In this document: positions 23,765-37,345 of the stretch, piece by piece
Layout of the letters: each line of letters starts with the position of its first letter
Numbering within the stretch: the first letter of the stretch is position 1
Assembly: GCA_030407085.1 (NCBI GenBank)
Contig: CM059586.1
Span: forward strand, 35,203,501-35,267,500
Reading direction: 5' to 3'
Origin: Trichopria drosophilae
Taxonomy: Eukaryota > Arthropoda > Insecta > Hymenoptera > Diapriidae
DNA length: 64,000 bases
Made by a program: the position numbers and the translations under genes
The notes under the pieces: generated by a model
Database searches by the model: none
What the model was told of the DNA's origin: nothing
The model's input: only the letters and a program-made list of their open reading frames with translations

Positions 23765-24785
23765 CACCGAGAGAAAAAAATAGTGAAATCTACTAAAAAA
23801 TGATCTTGTATAGTAAATGTACGGATAACTATTGCCCATAGTCAAATGAACTATCATCGGTAGTAAGAGGTTACACTAACAGAAATGCAGTCAAAATTAT
23901 TAATCAAAAGTCGTTTCTACTATTTTCTATAATAAGATATCATACTTTTTTCGCGTAAACATAACCTGCTGTTATACGAAAGGCGATAAATATTGATAAT
24001 ATATTTAATATTAATATTTTAATTTAACTTAAAGAGCAGTAAAAATGATATGCACTTTTAAACAGATTATTTATAACTTTAAATGATATTTTATGATATT
24101 CCAATCCATAATAAAATTTAAGAATCCATAATAAAGTTTATTCAAGAATTTAAAAAACTTTTGGATGCATAATTAGAAAGAGCGATTTTTAGTCAAGAAG
24201 CAATAGTTAAAATTTAAAGAAAATAAGAACTCTGACGATGAGAAACATTGATTATGTTTATAATTACGTAAAATACACTACAGAAATTTTACTTTAAAAA
24301 ATATGGATGTACTCGTCCAAGCCCCACCTTCAGAGATTCGATGAACCGTATTCCATTTTTTTTATATTTGTTCCCTCTTTCTAGTAATTTTCACTCACTT
24401 TTATTTACAATACTTATAAATTACAAATTGCTAGAATGCACCTCAACTCTATGCTAATATCTGTTGTACATGGTTGCATGTTTACTGTTTTGAGTTTTGA
24501 AACCGACTTTATGTTTCGGTTTGGACGAAAACAGGAAAAAATATATTTTTATTAAATAAAATTGTTTTTGTAATTAAGTTAAAATCTAAATTGATATACA
24601 TACGTAATTTGTCATTTCACTAATATGTAGTAAATTCTGCTATTTATTTAGTCCTGACTCTTGCTACATTCGAGTAGTACAAATAACTATCTCGTAGTAC
24701 ATGTTACTACATAAATGATGAAAATGACCAATTGAATATCGACTATTTCTACAACAGTAAATATGTCTAAATTTTTCTCTCAGTG
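23765..24785. mobile_element. Possible 1-kb insert with CACnGAGAGAAAAA termini (copy E)
   Basis: Left end CACCGAGAGAAAAAAATAG; right end on the minus strand CACTGAGAGAAAAATTTAG. Both are flanked by CA rather than TA. Interiors near both ends use the same words, GTAGTA, TAGTAA and TACTAC, in mixed orientation. The central 700 bp is ordinary AT-rich sequence. It may be one long insert or two independent decayed ends. Confidence 0.45.
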
Positions 24786-25009
24786 CATAAATTATAATTC
24801 ACACGTAGTTCTCTTCTAAGGCTTCAGGGAGTTAATTTTTACACAATTTCATCCTTCTTTCCTTGGTTTAAATTAACTGGACAAAAATTGTGTGTTATTT
24901 GAAAACATTTTAATGAATTGTCTCGCATATGTAGAAATCCACTTTATGGCTATTTCAACGATTTTTTCCGTGTTTATTATTTTATGGATCAGAGATCATC
25001 AATTTTGTT

Positions 25010-25375
25010 TATCGATAAAATGTGGAAGTCGATCAGCATGCTTCTTCCAGCGAGAGGGCATCGGCTTTTCTCACTCGAACCAGATCCTCAAGGAGGAAAG
25101 GAAACTGCTCCTACGCCACTGACTTCCAGGCGAGCCGATTGCCGCTCCTATACCGCGCCGTTACTTCGGTTTCGCCTTCGTCTTACACCAACCACCAATT
25201 TTCCCTCTCTCTTCAGCTTATTCCTTCTTCATATTTTCCAGCTCCTTTCCAGTTTTGCTTCTTTTCTCTTGCACTCTTGTTTCCTTTTTTATTCTCTCTC
25301 GCCCTCCTCTTCCTCTGTACCTTCAAGTTTTCTCTTTTCTTCATCTTCCTCTCTTTTTCTCTGACTTTACGGTGA
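25010..25375 (+). other. CpG-rich block followed by a pyrimidine tract
   Basis: 25010-25180 is GC/CpG-rich (AGCGAGAGGGCATCGGC, GGCGAGCCGATTGCCGC, ACCGCGCCG). 25190-25370 is almost pure C/T on the plus strand. Two overlapping frames (148 aa at 24918-25364, 117 aa at 25022-25375) run through it, but their C-termini are just the Ser/Phe/Leu output of CT-rich DNA. The same order, CpG block then pyrimidine tract, occurs at 8690-9480 and 46080-46560. Exon, promoter or non-coding RNA are all possible. Confidence 0.35.
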
Positions 25376-28300
25376 AAATTAATGAAATTCTATATATAAC
25401 ATAATTAACAACTAGCATAACATTAAATGCAAGCAGGAAATAACCATGGAAATAAGAATAAATAATACTATGTACAGGAAAATATACGTAAAAAGGGGAG
25501 GAGCGATATTAAATCAATTAAACAAAAGACGTTACAGGCATTGAGTTATTATGTGATTCCTTGCATAGTCAGTGAAAAAATACTCATCATGTCTAATTAA
25601 TTTTTCTTACAGTTTGGAATGTCATTTAGATGACGGAGAGGAACACCTGTCATACAAAAATATCATAAATTAATTAAAATAGATTTGGAATTTTTCAGAG
25701 TGTTATTGAGGTTACGTTTTTATTATTGTGATCGGGCCAGGAAAATAGCTAGACTTCTCTGGTTGGGACTTATTTTCTATCGTAAAGAAATCAAATGAAA
25801 ATTCCAAAAGTACTACACTATTTTTAGAGTGCTCTTTGGATTTACGTAGACCCAATTGCTTTTTAGTGATTCCAAAATCCAATATACAGCTTTTTAGACA
25901 AAATTTCGCGTTCTTCATTTTCTGGGAATTTTTCGCAACATTAAAGTCAGCGGATTGATGTCAACAGCAATCAAAAGTACACAAAATTATATTTTGTCTC
26001 AAATCACCCAAATATCTTCAAGGCGTCAATATAGAAAAAAATATAGGTAATTTGATAAATAATTATAAACATTTTTCATGATATTCACAATTCTATTGGT
26101 ATAATTTTCCCACAAATATAGATACAGACGTTTTCAAAATTGCAGATCTCGAATTTGGGGTTAAATTTGAAAAATGTTAAATGACGAACCCAATATGGTC
26201 GACAAATATCTTGAAATACAAAAAATCTTTAGGTAACGTTTATGCGTATGTTTTGGGATAGAAAATTTTTTTTTTATTAGCTGTTTCATATGCCTTTTTC
26301 CTAACTCAGATCACGAGTAGGTGGACGTCAAAACTTATGTTATTATTAGAAATGATTTACATTTAAAATTATTAGCATAGTTAAACATACCCTATATATA
26401 TTGTTTTATATTATGTTCTTAAATTTGAATCAGCGAAAATCACATAAAATCAGAGCATCTTCACAAAACCAATATCGTCCAAAACAGGGTGAGAGAAGTA
26501 ACAAAATTATATTTAATATTGATAATTAATTTGAGATATATTCTATGCCCTGTGCATATTTATTTATGAATAAAATGCTGCAGAATTTTTATTTTTGCTC
26601 TTGATACAAACAAAAACATGTTTTGGTTAAACAATCTTTGCACTCTCCGAAATTAATAAACTTTTTAAAGTAACTAATTGAAAATAATTCGTTAGTGAGG
26701 AACATTTTGCTATTTATTATACTAAATATTTCATACTATTCTTAAACAAAATTATATGTACATAAACAGTGCTGTGTGCATGTCTAAAACGGAAATGGAT
26801 GCATTGCAGTGGACTGTAAAAAGCAATACTTTCATAAATGTAAGAAATCTGAAATCTGTAATTAATTTAAAAAATTGACTGAAAGTAAGATGTAATGTAA
26901 ATAAGACCACTTAGTCAATGACAAAATGATGCACTATACATTGGCTAACTTAAAGACGAAACCATTTCATAAGACCCAAATATTTGTTTTTACAGTGTGA
27001 GTTTATAATGGTGGAATTAATTTCACTTTAAAATTTACTTAATTTAATGTTTCGTGGAGTTGGTTTCAAACGTATCATATCTGTAAATACCTTACACTAA
27101 CAACAAGAATATGTTTTACGTTTTCGAAATTTATGAATTTTTTATTGAATCTTCTCTATAACCTTTCTCTTATATTTCTGATTCTATGATATATTTTAAA
27201 TATATTATAAATATAGCTAAAATTTGTGACTTTAATCACAGACCAACAGAAAAATTAAAATTTGCAGTGTTACAATTGAGTATCAAGGAAGAGGAACCGG
27301 TTAAGCGCTGAAAGCCAGTAATAACAGACAGGAGTGAGACAAATAAAATCGACTTCGAAACATCGAATTGAAAAAAATAAAAAATTTTTAACCGTTATAT
27401 GTTTCACTATTATAAATTAATTAAAAACTGATTTTATTTCAATAGGATGACTAACATCAGCAATGAGTGTTAGCGATAAAATTTTGATTCCAAAAAATAT
27501 CATTCCAGCTTTCGTTGAACTGTTGATAAATAATAAGACACTCGTATGTAAGTCTTCTACGTATTTTACTGCCTCATTACTATAATTTTTAAATTGGCAG
27601 GTATTCTCCGTTTCTCTTTCTTGATTTAATTTCCTTCTCTACTCCCTATATAGGAGTAGATCTTCGTATAATGCGTACGCCTGGTACTCGCACCTTACTA
27701 GGTAATACGCGTCTCGGTGCGTATAAACCATACCATACGGGTGTGTATACATGCGAAATAAGGAGGGGTATATATTCTTATATTCAGTGTAATATATGCT
27801 TTTCAGTGAATTTAAATTACAGACATGTGCACGTGTTTTTTATACTTGTGTATTACACTACGGTAAACACTATATATGTGAGCAATTTCTTATTTTCGCG
27901 ATATGCGGGCTTGATATCTTAAAATGCGTTATTTTCCAAACCTTTTTGTTTTAAGAGAAATTTATGAATTTAAATGTATCAATAAATAGTTTTATTATAA
28001 AAGCTTCTTTTGTGTAATTTAAATTTAATGTATCATTACATGGTTTATATGGAGATCGAAAAATGTACCAGAAAAAAGATCAAATATTTGGACGAAAACA
28101 TTCTGTTATAATAATAAATATGTTGTTGTCCTTACATTAAATAAATCAAAATAAACTGATTAGCTTCAAACATGACGGTTTATTTAAATAATTCTTTGGC
28201 TACACAGGGGTCCTCTGAAGACGAAGAAAAGTGAAGAAAATGAGCGATAGGAATCGATTTGACACATTTTTTAGAACATTTTTCCAATACTTGTATGAGT

Positions 28301-31013
28301 ATAGAAGTGCTGGGCTGAGTTATCGGATGAACCTCAAAAACTCGACAAATTACAAAGCAGATACTTCAAAAATCCGACACTCAAAGGCAATTTAAAAATA
28401 CAGAAATTCAAAAAACCAGACATTTCAATATGTACATAATCTGAAAATGTAATTAATTACTGACTTCTAAATGTGCTTAATAAATAATACAGAGGTCAAT
28501 CTGATTTGCCCTTCAAGTCATGTACCAAACTTATCCTTCGGTTAAACATTTTTAACCTTGAAATGATCTTCCAGTGAGCCCTCAAGGACGGCGACCCGAA
28601 ATAATTTGTTTATGTAGTGGACGAACCAAACGTTGCGTTGTTTGTTAGTAAAAGTGTATTTTGATGAAAATTTTTCTAGGAAATTGCTAGGAAAATGTTC
28701 GGACAAATGTGTTGAATATATCCTCACCACTCATTTTCTTGTCCATTTTCTGCGTTCTTAACACAGACGATTTTGCAAATTTAAGTCAATGTACACTGCA
28801 TGAAGAAAGCATTTTCTTATTTCGAGTAAACGTGTATTTGGACGTACAACATTTTTTTATAGACATTCTTCGTTAATAGAGCAGTGTTATGTTAAAAGAT
28901 AGAATTAAGAATTTCTCAGGATTATCACGATTTTGTTCGTACGTTCACATTGTATTTAATGTGCGACTTAATCAATTTCCAAGTCAGAAAAAAGCACAAT
29001 TCTCAGTTGATGTTTGAGGCTAATTTACTGGAGTAAAAAATTGAAAGAAAAGTTCCAGACATATTGTCGTATTTTTTAGGGTCATCTTTCAATTGGTGGT
29101 ATCAGAATTGCATTTTAATTGCTCCTAAACCTATTATGATTCTTTTTATGTAAAACATAAACAAAATTTTGCGTGTTTCATTATTTGTGATTTTTTTTTG
29201 CATGAATGGAGTTCAGTAATTGACGCCAAACCGCGAATGAGAGTGCACAAAATCTAAAATTTTTTTCTTTTGCCTCGAATAAACCTAACCTTTTCAAAAC
29301 ATCAATATGCCGGAAAAATAATTCTTATTTTATCAATTATGAACATTATTTATGAAATTCATATCGGTAGTGTATAATTATTTCGAAAAAGAAAAATGAA
29401 AAAGGAGCTGTCAGGTCAGATTTTTAAAATTCAAGATGGCGGATTCAATATAGTATACCACAATTCATAAAATGCAAAAATCACAAGAATATATATGTAT
29501 AAACAGCCTTTTATTTGTGAAAATTCAAAAAATAATTTACATTCAAGGATAATCGGGGTTTTATCGTCCGGCTTTTGTACTTTTTGGTATTGAAGTTTGT
29601 AAATATTTACAACCAAACATAGTAAATTTTACAAACCACAGTGATGAGAGATTTCGGGGTCATTCTACAGGAATTTAAGCCGACCAAATTTTATGCAATT
29701 ACTCAAAACTACTAGACTCATGAATGTCATCAACAATGTTCTTAATTGATCAAATAAGGTTTGTTTATTCTGCATATCGACATTTTAAAGAAGTTAGATT
29801 GATTCGAGATGAAACAAAAAACTACTTCTACTTGCAGTTCATAGATTTTGCGCTTTTTTAACAGATGCTTGACGTATTACACACATTTCATAACTTTATT
29901 TATTTTCTAATTAAATATAAAACTGTATATAATAACCATTATTTTGCATGTTACAAAGAAGACATTAATATAACTTATCTCTTTCGGACCCGCATATGAA
30001 GACTGACAATTGTGACATTATATGCAATAAATAGGTATTTTCTAAAATTAAACTAAACTTTATCTTTTTATGACTTATATTGCACTTTTACATAGTATTT
30101 TTTAAATTTATATTCATTTCATATAGTAGTAACAATAAATGTTATCATGTTTATGTATTTATAATACGTTAAGTGTTTAAAATCCACGTAAAATTAATAT
30201 TACTAGCTATTATTTTGTTAAAAAATGAAAGAAAAATTAATATTAAATCTCTGTTCTTAAGAAATTCGTAATTAATTAATGCCATTTATTTTCTTAAAAA
30301 TTGTCGGAATGAAATATCACAAAAAAATATAACTTTCAAGGAATTGTTCACTTTTATTCAGGTAATTTATAATGTATTGTTGTATTTTCGGTAATACTAT
30401 TATAAATAATTAATAATTATATAGCGAAATTTGTATTCGTATATCGTGAATGTTGTTTGCAAAGGATAAAGAAACACATCTTATTTAATTAAGTTAATTG
30501 AAATATTGTAACCTGATGCGAATATACTTTAATTGGTAAATTTTAATCAATGATTAGAGTTAATTAACTCCTTTACTATAATATAACTTTCAACGTAGTG
30601 TGGGGAATAATAATAATTAAGCACAGTTGCATAACTTTTCGATAAAATAATAAATTATGTTTTAACAGGATTTTATTTGTTTATTTTTAGCATCGCTGCT
30701 TTGCTATTCCAGTCAATCAATCATTCCACTCGTTTCTAGAATTATGTCGTTTATTACAAGTTATTCACAATTAGCAGTAATTACATTTTTTAGTGCATAA
30801 AACAATATACTATATTCATATTCAAAAGTTTGAGAAACGATTTGTTAAATTTCCAGACTAAAAATAACCTATGCAAATAAAAATAATCATTTAAAGCGTA
30901 TTTTTGTATAAATACGAAACAAAATATTTTTAAAACATTATAGGATTTAGAATACTCCAGAACCTCAAACAACTGTTGCATTATACATATGCACTAACGT
31001 TCTGATTTCAGTC
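25376..31013. other. AT-rich desert with a few scraps
   Basis: No supportable gene. A small CpG-richer patch lies at 27660-27780 (GTACGCCTGGTACTCGC, ACGCGTCTCGG). A monomer of the ATGGCGGA repeat sits at 29405-29450 (CAAGATGGCGGATTCAATA), and a weaker ACGAACCCAATATGG match lies near 26183. Other frames are 60-83 aa and not protein-like. Confidence 0.45.
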
Positions 31014-31017
31014 TTAA

Positions 31018-31388
31018 GGTTCTAAAATGCTGGACCGATAAGGTAGGAATTTTTACTAAAAACCGTAAATAAAAATTTACTGAATCGGGTTTTCAAAATT
31101 CGGGCTCTGTAAGGGCAATTTTAATTACTATAGACGGTATCCTAGAAAATTCCAAGGAAATTAATTGAGACCTGACCGAGAATTTTCGGAAATAAATAAA
31201 ACTCACTTATTTTCGAAAATTCTCGGTTCTAAGTTCTCAATTGATATCCTTGGTATTTTCTAGGAAACTGTTTATAGTACTTAGAATTGCCGTCATATCC
31301 CGAATTTAAAAAATTTTATTCAATCATCTTTTATTTACGATTTTTCGTGAAATTTCCTACATTACCGGCGGTCCACTTTAGAACCCCC
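31018..31388. mobile_element. TTAA-flanked palindromic element (371 bp)
   Basis: TTAA lies at 31014-31017 and 31389-31392. The left arm starts GGTTCTAAAATGCTGGACC; the right arm on the minus strand starts GGGGGTTCTAAAGTGGACC. Arms match for most of their length, including TAGGAATTTTTACTAAAAA against TAGGAAATTTCACGAAAAA and a central CGAGAATTTTCG. The whole element is nearly one hairpin with no coding sequence. TTAA flanks suggest piggyBac-type mobilisation; other superfamilies that use TTAA are not excluded. Confidence 0.7.
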
Positions 31389-31392
31389 TTAA

Positions 31393-33430
31393 CATTAATA
31401 TTAAATGAAATTAAAAAACGCACGCCCTGAAAATTTCGAATATCTTTATTCCTCACCAAACTTATCAGTTAAAATTCATAAATTAGAATAACATTATTTT
31501 GTATGCAAATGGACTTTAATGGTATGAAACTGCGTGGAACAAATTTTATTTGACACAAATACTACATAAATAAATATCACTGAAGAACTTCTCAGATATT
31601 TCTAGTTCTATAGCTGATTCATTTCCGTGCAGCATAAAATTTTTATTATCCTGAACGTATTCTGAAATGTATAAATGTGCTGATACTTTTACACAAAGTA
31701 CTAAAAAAAATATAGGTGATATAATCGATGAAAAGTATTGAATGAAAATAACTGACTCATCGTCCGCTTAACATTTGAATGCACATAGTTTTCTATTAAG
31801 TCAAACAAATTTTAAAAATCACACCGTAAAGTGTCAAATCTGTCGTAATCATGACTTTTCAGAAAAGTGAGAAACTTTTGCTTTCGAGTAAAGATTTCCG
31901 ATTTGGAATTTCCCTTTCGATGGGAAAAAATGAGTACAGTGAATGGCATTTCGAATAACTCGGTTTCTAGCACTTCGACGATAATGGTGACGAAACAATG
32001 CGTGCAAATGACATTCAGACGAACGTTAAACTTTGTATCTGATTTAAACAGTTTACTAGCGCGTTTTAAACTCGACGCAATATTTTATTTTGCGCTGCTT
32101 TAAGCAAGGCCGGTAATGTAGACAGTTAAACAACGAGTGACACAAATTGTATTGTAATTTTTTTTATAAATAATTTGTCAGATAAAACACTCTTTTCATT
32201 CATGTTTTCTTCACACTTTTGTCATTCTGTTATACAAAAAAATAAAATTGTCAAATAAAAGTATTATTAATGCATATTTGTAATGTATATGAAAACATAT
32301 ATGTCTGAAGTTATGAATACGATGTTTTATTTATTTTTATTTATTTTTACAATAGTGGCCTCTTGAACGTCGAATTTTGAAATTTTATATTCTATACATT
32401 TATTGCGATCTGCTTTCGATTCATATAATTTATGCAGAATAAAACTACCAGGATGGTAAATTCATAGCAGATAAATTGTAAAATTACCTTCAGAATTTTT
32501 AATTTTCTACTAAAATACAGAATATATCGCGTCACAAACCATATTCGCCATTTCGCAATCATATTTGCAATACATATAATCGCCATAATTTCTAAGCTAC
32601 TCCTCAAGTATGCATAGGAAACAACTGTATTTTAAAATCTAGATGATAATAATGTTTCATATTATACGAATCTATGAATGTACTAATTAAAACTTCAACA
32701 TTTATGCACATGTCAGTTATTGCAGATCTGCTAATAATGTAAAAATGGGAATTGCCGTAGGTATACTGCTATTGATTAATACAATTTTAAATTAGATGAT
32801 CTACCAACTAAAATAATTTGACGATATTTTTAGGTACCGCAGCGAATTTATAATACATGTGACTACTTTTGGATGGTACACATTTCAATAGAACAGCTAT
32901 TAACTGTATTATACAATATACATGTGTATTTTCATAATAGTTCAATTTTAAAGCGTTAGAGGGATGTATTCTCTTTTTTCTTTTTAATATCAAACCCAAT
33001 AGCTATCGAATACAAAATTTTGCATGTAAAATGATCATAATGTAGCTCGCTCGACGTGAACTAATATCTCAGTTATGTCTGTTTATTTGCTTATTTATCT
33101 TTTACTCAAATATTTGTTTACATATGACTGACAAATTCCAAGATGTTCTACCACATTATTTAATTTAAACGGTCGAGAAAGTAACATACTACCCTTCACA
33201 GAATATTGGTCATAATATTCACCCTTTAAGTCCCAAATGTGCATAATTTACATTTCAGCAACGTTTTATTTATACAATAAAAATTTAAAAAAAAAAACAA
33301 ACAAAAAATGAAAGCATCTATATCTGACTAGTTTTGAGGTCGCTTTTTCGATTGGCACTACTAAAATTTTCGAGAGATGACGTTTACCACATTTTTTTAC
33401 GAAAATATTGAAAAAACGCAATTTTTAGCC
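31393..33430. other. AT-rich sequence without a supportable gene
   Basis: Short chance frames (63-78 aa) only. Nothing recognisable. Confidence 0.5.
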
Positions 33431-33435
33431 ACAAT

Positions 33436-34052
33436 TTTTTTTAAATGCATTTTTAACTATGTTACCCGTTTTAGATCATCGTCTAAACCATTACAAAAAC
33501 GTGTTCTCCATTTTTTACTTCAAAATTATACACATGTTTTGACTTATTTTATTTTCCATTTAAAAATGGCATCTGAACGTTGAAAATTGTTGAAATTGGA
33601 AAAATGGCTATTATTTCGAATCTGCTAGGTTTTCTTTGTAGTAAACTCGTATAAACAAGTTATTACGAGTTTTGTGTGACCTATTTTGATTTACGGAGAA
33701 GCAGTAATATCCCATAGATTGTTAATTTCACACCAATTTTAGTTGTAACGGAACTCGAAATACACAAATTTCTACTGAGCACATGGCAGTCGCCATGTTG
33801 AAAGTGGATTTAATGGGATATTACTACTTCTGTAAATCAAAATAGTTCATGCAAAACTCATAATAAATTCTGAAATAATAGCAATTACATCAATTTCAAA
33901 AACTTTCAACGTTCAAACGCCATTTTGAAACGAAATACAAAATAAATTTACAAGTATGTAAATGTTTAATTTTGAAGTAAAATAATCGGGAACACCTTTC
34001 TGATAAGTAAAATTGAATGCGCCAACTTTTGGCCGGTGTGCATTTTAAAATT
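33436..34052. mobile_element. 0.6-kb foldback element
   Basis: Sequence from 33436 to about 33720 is repeated inverted at about 33820-34052. Paired landmarks are AATGGCATCTGAACGTTG with AATGGCGTTTGAACGTTG, GCTATTATTTCG with GCTATTATTTCA, GAGTTTTG, CTATTTTGATTTACGGAG and GTAATATCCCAT. Arms carry small indels. Two frames in it (68 aa plus, 94 aa minus) are by-products. No transposase and no clear target duplication; type unassigned. Confidence 0.65.
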
Positions 34053-34489
34053 AAAAAACTCCGTTCTGTTCTCGAAGACCTAGGTGAAAAATAGTAAAAT
34101 TTACTATGCAATTCCTTTATGTACAGTAAAACCAGAATAAATTTTCTATTGAATTTAGCTAATTTAAATAACCGTTTCAAAGAACAAAAATGGTTATTTC
34201 AACTAAAAAAAATAGTTGCTGAAATAACTTTCATTAGTGAATACTATATAAAAAACCGGGAATAAGATTGAATCGAGGACAGAGATTTCTGTTTTTTTTT
34301 ATTTATATTACTTTACGTCGACTTTTCTGACTTTCCGGGAAATATATTACTTTTTAGTTTACATCACTAACACTGTCCGGCACTGATTTTGCCTTTGACA
34401 AGCGAAGAATCACTTCCGAATTATTATTTTGTGCTGAAAAACGGTAGCGTTAGCAGACTTTGGCTATCGCGTCACACTTTGACAAAAAA

Positions 34490-35085
34490 TTTGGTTAAAT
34501 TTAACTTCATTTTGGACCACATTTAACCTCACTTTTCTCCAAAGTGTGAGGTGATAGCAAAATTCTGCTAGCGCCATAATTTTCAGTAGGAAAAAATAAG
34601 TCGGAAATGGTACTTCGTTTGTTAAAAATAAATTCTCTTCTGCTGCAAAATAAATCGAAATACACTCAAAAACGCTATTTTTCACACATTTAACCTCATT
34701 TTCTCCAAAATATGACGTGATGGCAAAATTCTATGAGTGCCATCGTTTTCAGCATAAAAAGATACTTCGGAAATGATACTTCGTTTGTTGAAAATAAATT
34801 CTCTTTTGCTACAAAGTAAACCGAAATCAAGCCAATAACATGATCGCAAAATGTTATTGCGCCATCACTTGGAGCGTGAAAAAATAGTCTGGACATGATA
34901 CTTTGCTTGTCAAAATTAAATTCCCTTTTGTTACAAAATGAACCGAAATATGGCGAAAAACCCATGATCTTTACACATTTAACCACGTTTGTCTCCAAAG
35001 TGTGACGTGATAGCAAAATTCTGCGATTGCCATCGTTTCCAGCACGAAAAAATACGTCGGAAATTATACATCGCTTGACAAATGT
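34490..35085. repeat. 167-bp satellite, about 3.5 copies
   Basis: Direct units share ACATTTAACCTC, TCTCCAAAGTGTGACGTGA, TAGCAAAATTCTGC, CGTTTTCAGCA and AATAAATTCTCTTTTGC. The TGA preceding AGCAAAA/GGCAAAA recurs at 34552, 34718, 34841 and 35008, giving periods of 166, 123 and 167 bp; the 123-bp unit lacks about 44 bp. A partial inverted piece precedes the array (about 34465-34520, TATCGCGTCACACTTTGAC). Unit length is close to nucleosomal and to many satellite monomers. Minus-strand frames of 73 and 106 aa are repeat artefacts. Confidence 0.75.
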
Positions 35086-35289
35086 AGAAAAAAAATAAAA
35101 TTTTTTCGGTCAGTGTAATATGTTAATATGATGTCTACTTAGTCACATTCAAAGAAAATCTCACTTCAACGTGTCCTGAAAAATATAATACCTGCAGTTG
35201 GATAATTAAATATTGGATTCTCATTTATATTATCATGTCAGGACCTATTTCAAATATAGATCAAGAATAGTTCAATAAGCATTGAACGG

Positions 35290-35880
35290 ATAGAATGCAC
35301 CCAAACGGTCGGGTTACACAAAAGCCAGCATTCGCAATAATAATAATGAAGCACGTGAGGGAAATCCGCTATTCGTGATAGACACGTTTCGTATATATTT
35401 TGCGGTCAGCATGTCAAATCGATAACTTTCATTATTTTGTTTTCGCAGTAATAATAATCGATGATTGTTATCGAACGCAGTGCCTAACGGGGTTTCGTAA
35501 AAGCGCAATGGAGACGTAAAAATCAAAATCTGAGGAATCTTGCTGATCTATTCCTGACATGTCAGGCACCTTTTGTGCTTCTTTCCTGACTAGGTTGTAC
35601 GTATACATTCGTTAATGTGCATGACTGGAAACGTCGTGTAAGCCGAACGCTTCTATTCTTTATTATGCATGTAGGCTCGTATTTACTCACGCGCCTATTA
35701 TCGAAGCGTAACCTCGAAACGTATAGTAGTCTTTGCTATATTCCCGATAATCATATGCGTGGGTGATACACTCGAACGCGATTCCAAAGAATAACGACAG
35801 ATAATTAAGTCATATCTACAATTCAGTCAACGAGGTGAAGGGAAGCGAATAAATGCAAAAATAAACCAAAGCATTCATTC
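35290..35880. other. CpG-richer block of unknown function
   Basis: CpG words are frequent relative to the flanks (GGTCGGGTTAC, ACGTTTCG, TCGAACGCGATTCC) and the region lacks recognisable repeats. A 70-codon minus frame (35314-35526) is unrecognised. Candidate regulatory or exonic sequence. Confidence 0.25.
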
Positions 35881-36424
35881 GAGTAATATCCTTTTAAAGA
35901 TATTGATGTTTCGTTTAATACCGATTATTTTAATCGACCTTAATTTCAATATTGAATTGATCAGATTGCAATATTTTATTTCTAGAATTAATTGGCTTTT
36001 GCATCCGCATCTTATTTTAAATAAATGTCTTTTAATCTACATTGGAAATGATTTTTTAGCATTTTGTGGAAGAATTGTTAATTTAAAATAATTACCTTTT
36101 TGCCTGTTTTGGTTTTACCAAATAAAATTTTCTTACTTTCTTATGACAAATTTCCCTATCAACAATATTGTTCATGTATAAAACTACAAATCAATGTAAA
36201 TCAATTGTAACCCTGAATAAATCTGTAACAGATTTCATAAGATCAATAAATAAAACAAAAATATTGTTCATCTGGAATAAGATTCCATTAAGGCAGACTC
36301 TGAATATAAATCCACATTATATTAATCGTGAAATTACTATAAAAAATAGCAATTTTTGCTGTTTTTATGTCGACTGCTTTAAATAAAATTCCTCTCAGGC
36401 TTAACGATATATAAAGGAACATCC

Positions 36425-37345
36425 TACTTTTTTTACCCTTTTTGCAAAAATGAGAGAAGCAAGTCAACATCAGCTATGTTTCTGCAGTAGAAACAATTTT
36501 TTCAATTTTGGAAAATACTTTTCCGAAATAAATGAAAACGCAATGTTTTTTAGGTCATTTTTTTTCACGATTTTCTCCATCGAAATGGATTACAATCAGG
36601 GAAAGACATATATAAAGATTGATCCCGATCGTTGAACACAAGTAATATACTAATAGAATATTTTTTAGAATCAATGGCCGATTCAAAATGGCCGCAAAAC
36701 GAAGCACGTTTTTTTTTAAATTATTAATTCCTTGAAATTGAGATCATAGAAAGTTTTTTTTTAGTTTTATAATGATGATATAAATATTGACTGGTTATGG
36801 ACGACAATTATAATAATTTTGATAAATCCAAAATGACGGATCCATAATGGTCACTTTATGAAAATTGTACCTCTTATATGAATCGTAAATGTGTTTCAAA
36901 GTTGAACATATGTTAGATAATTATGAATGTAATACATATTCTGACCTGACAAGATCAAAATGGCGGATACAATATGGCCTCCAGTACACAGCATTGAATT
37001 TCATACACACTTTACCTGCGTTAATTAATAATTTTGAAAAAATTTGCTTTGTTCCGCGGCCATTTTGAATCGGCCACTGATTCTAAAAAATATTCTATTA
37101 GTACATTATTTATGTTCAATAATGGGGATCACTTTGTATAAAATTAAAAAAAACGACCTAAAAACATGGCATTTTTTTTTTGTTTAGAAAATGTTTGCAG
37201 AAATAGTTGTTTTTTGGCTATATTCTCCACTGGAATCGGCAGAGCATACTTCAACACAGTCGAAAATGTATTTTCCAAATATTAAAAAAATTCTTTCTAC
37301 TGTAGAAACTTCTCTCTCATTTTGGGCAAAAAAGGGTTCAAATAA
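36425..37345. mobile_element. 0.9-kb foldback element carrying ATGGCGG repeats
   Basis: Left arm from 36425 and right arm ending about 37345 are inverted copies. Landmarks are CAGTAGAAACAATTTTTTC with CAGTAGAAAGAATTTTTTT, ACTAATAGAATATTTTTTAG and GGCCGATTCAAAATGGCCGC. The centre (about 36790-37000) holds two copies of the AAAATGGCGGAT-type core (AAAATGACGGATCCATAATGG, AAAATGGCGGATACAATATGG). No coding sequence. It links foldback structure and the dispersed ATGGCGGA repeat. Confidence 0.7.

Noticed and set aside
24918..25375. 148-aa and 117-aa frames
   Set aside because: C-terminal halves are the Ser/Leu/Phe output of a CT-rich tract; N-terminal parts are not recognised.
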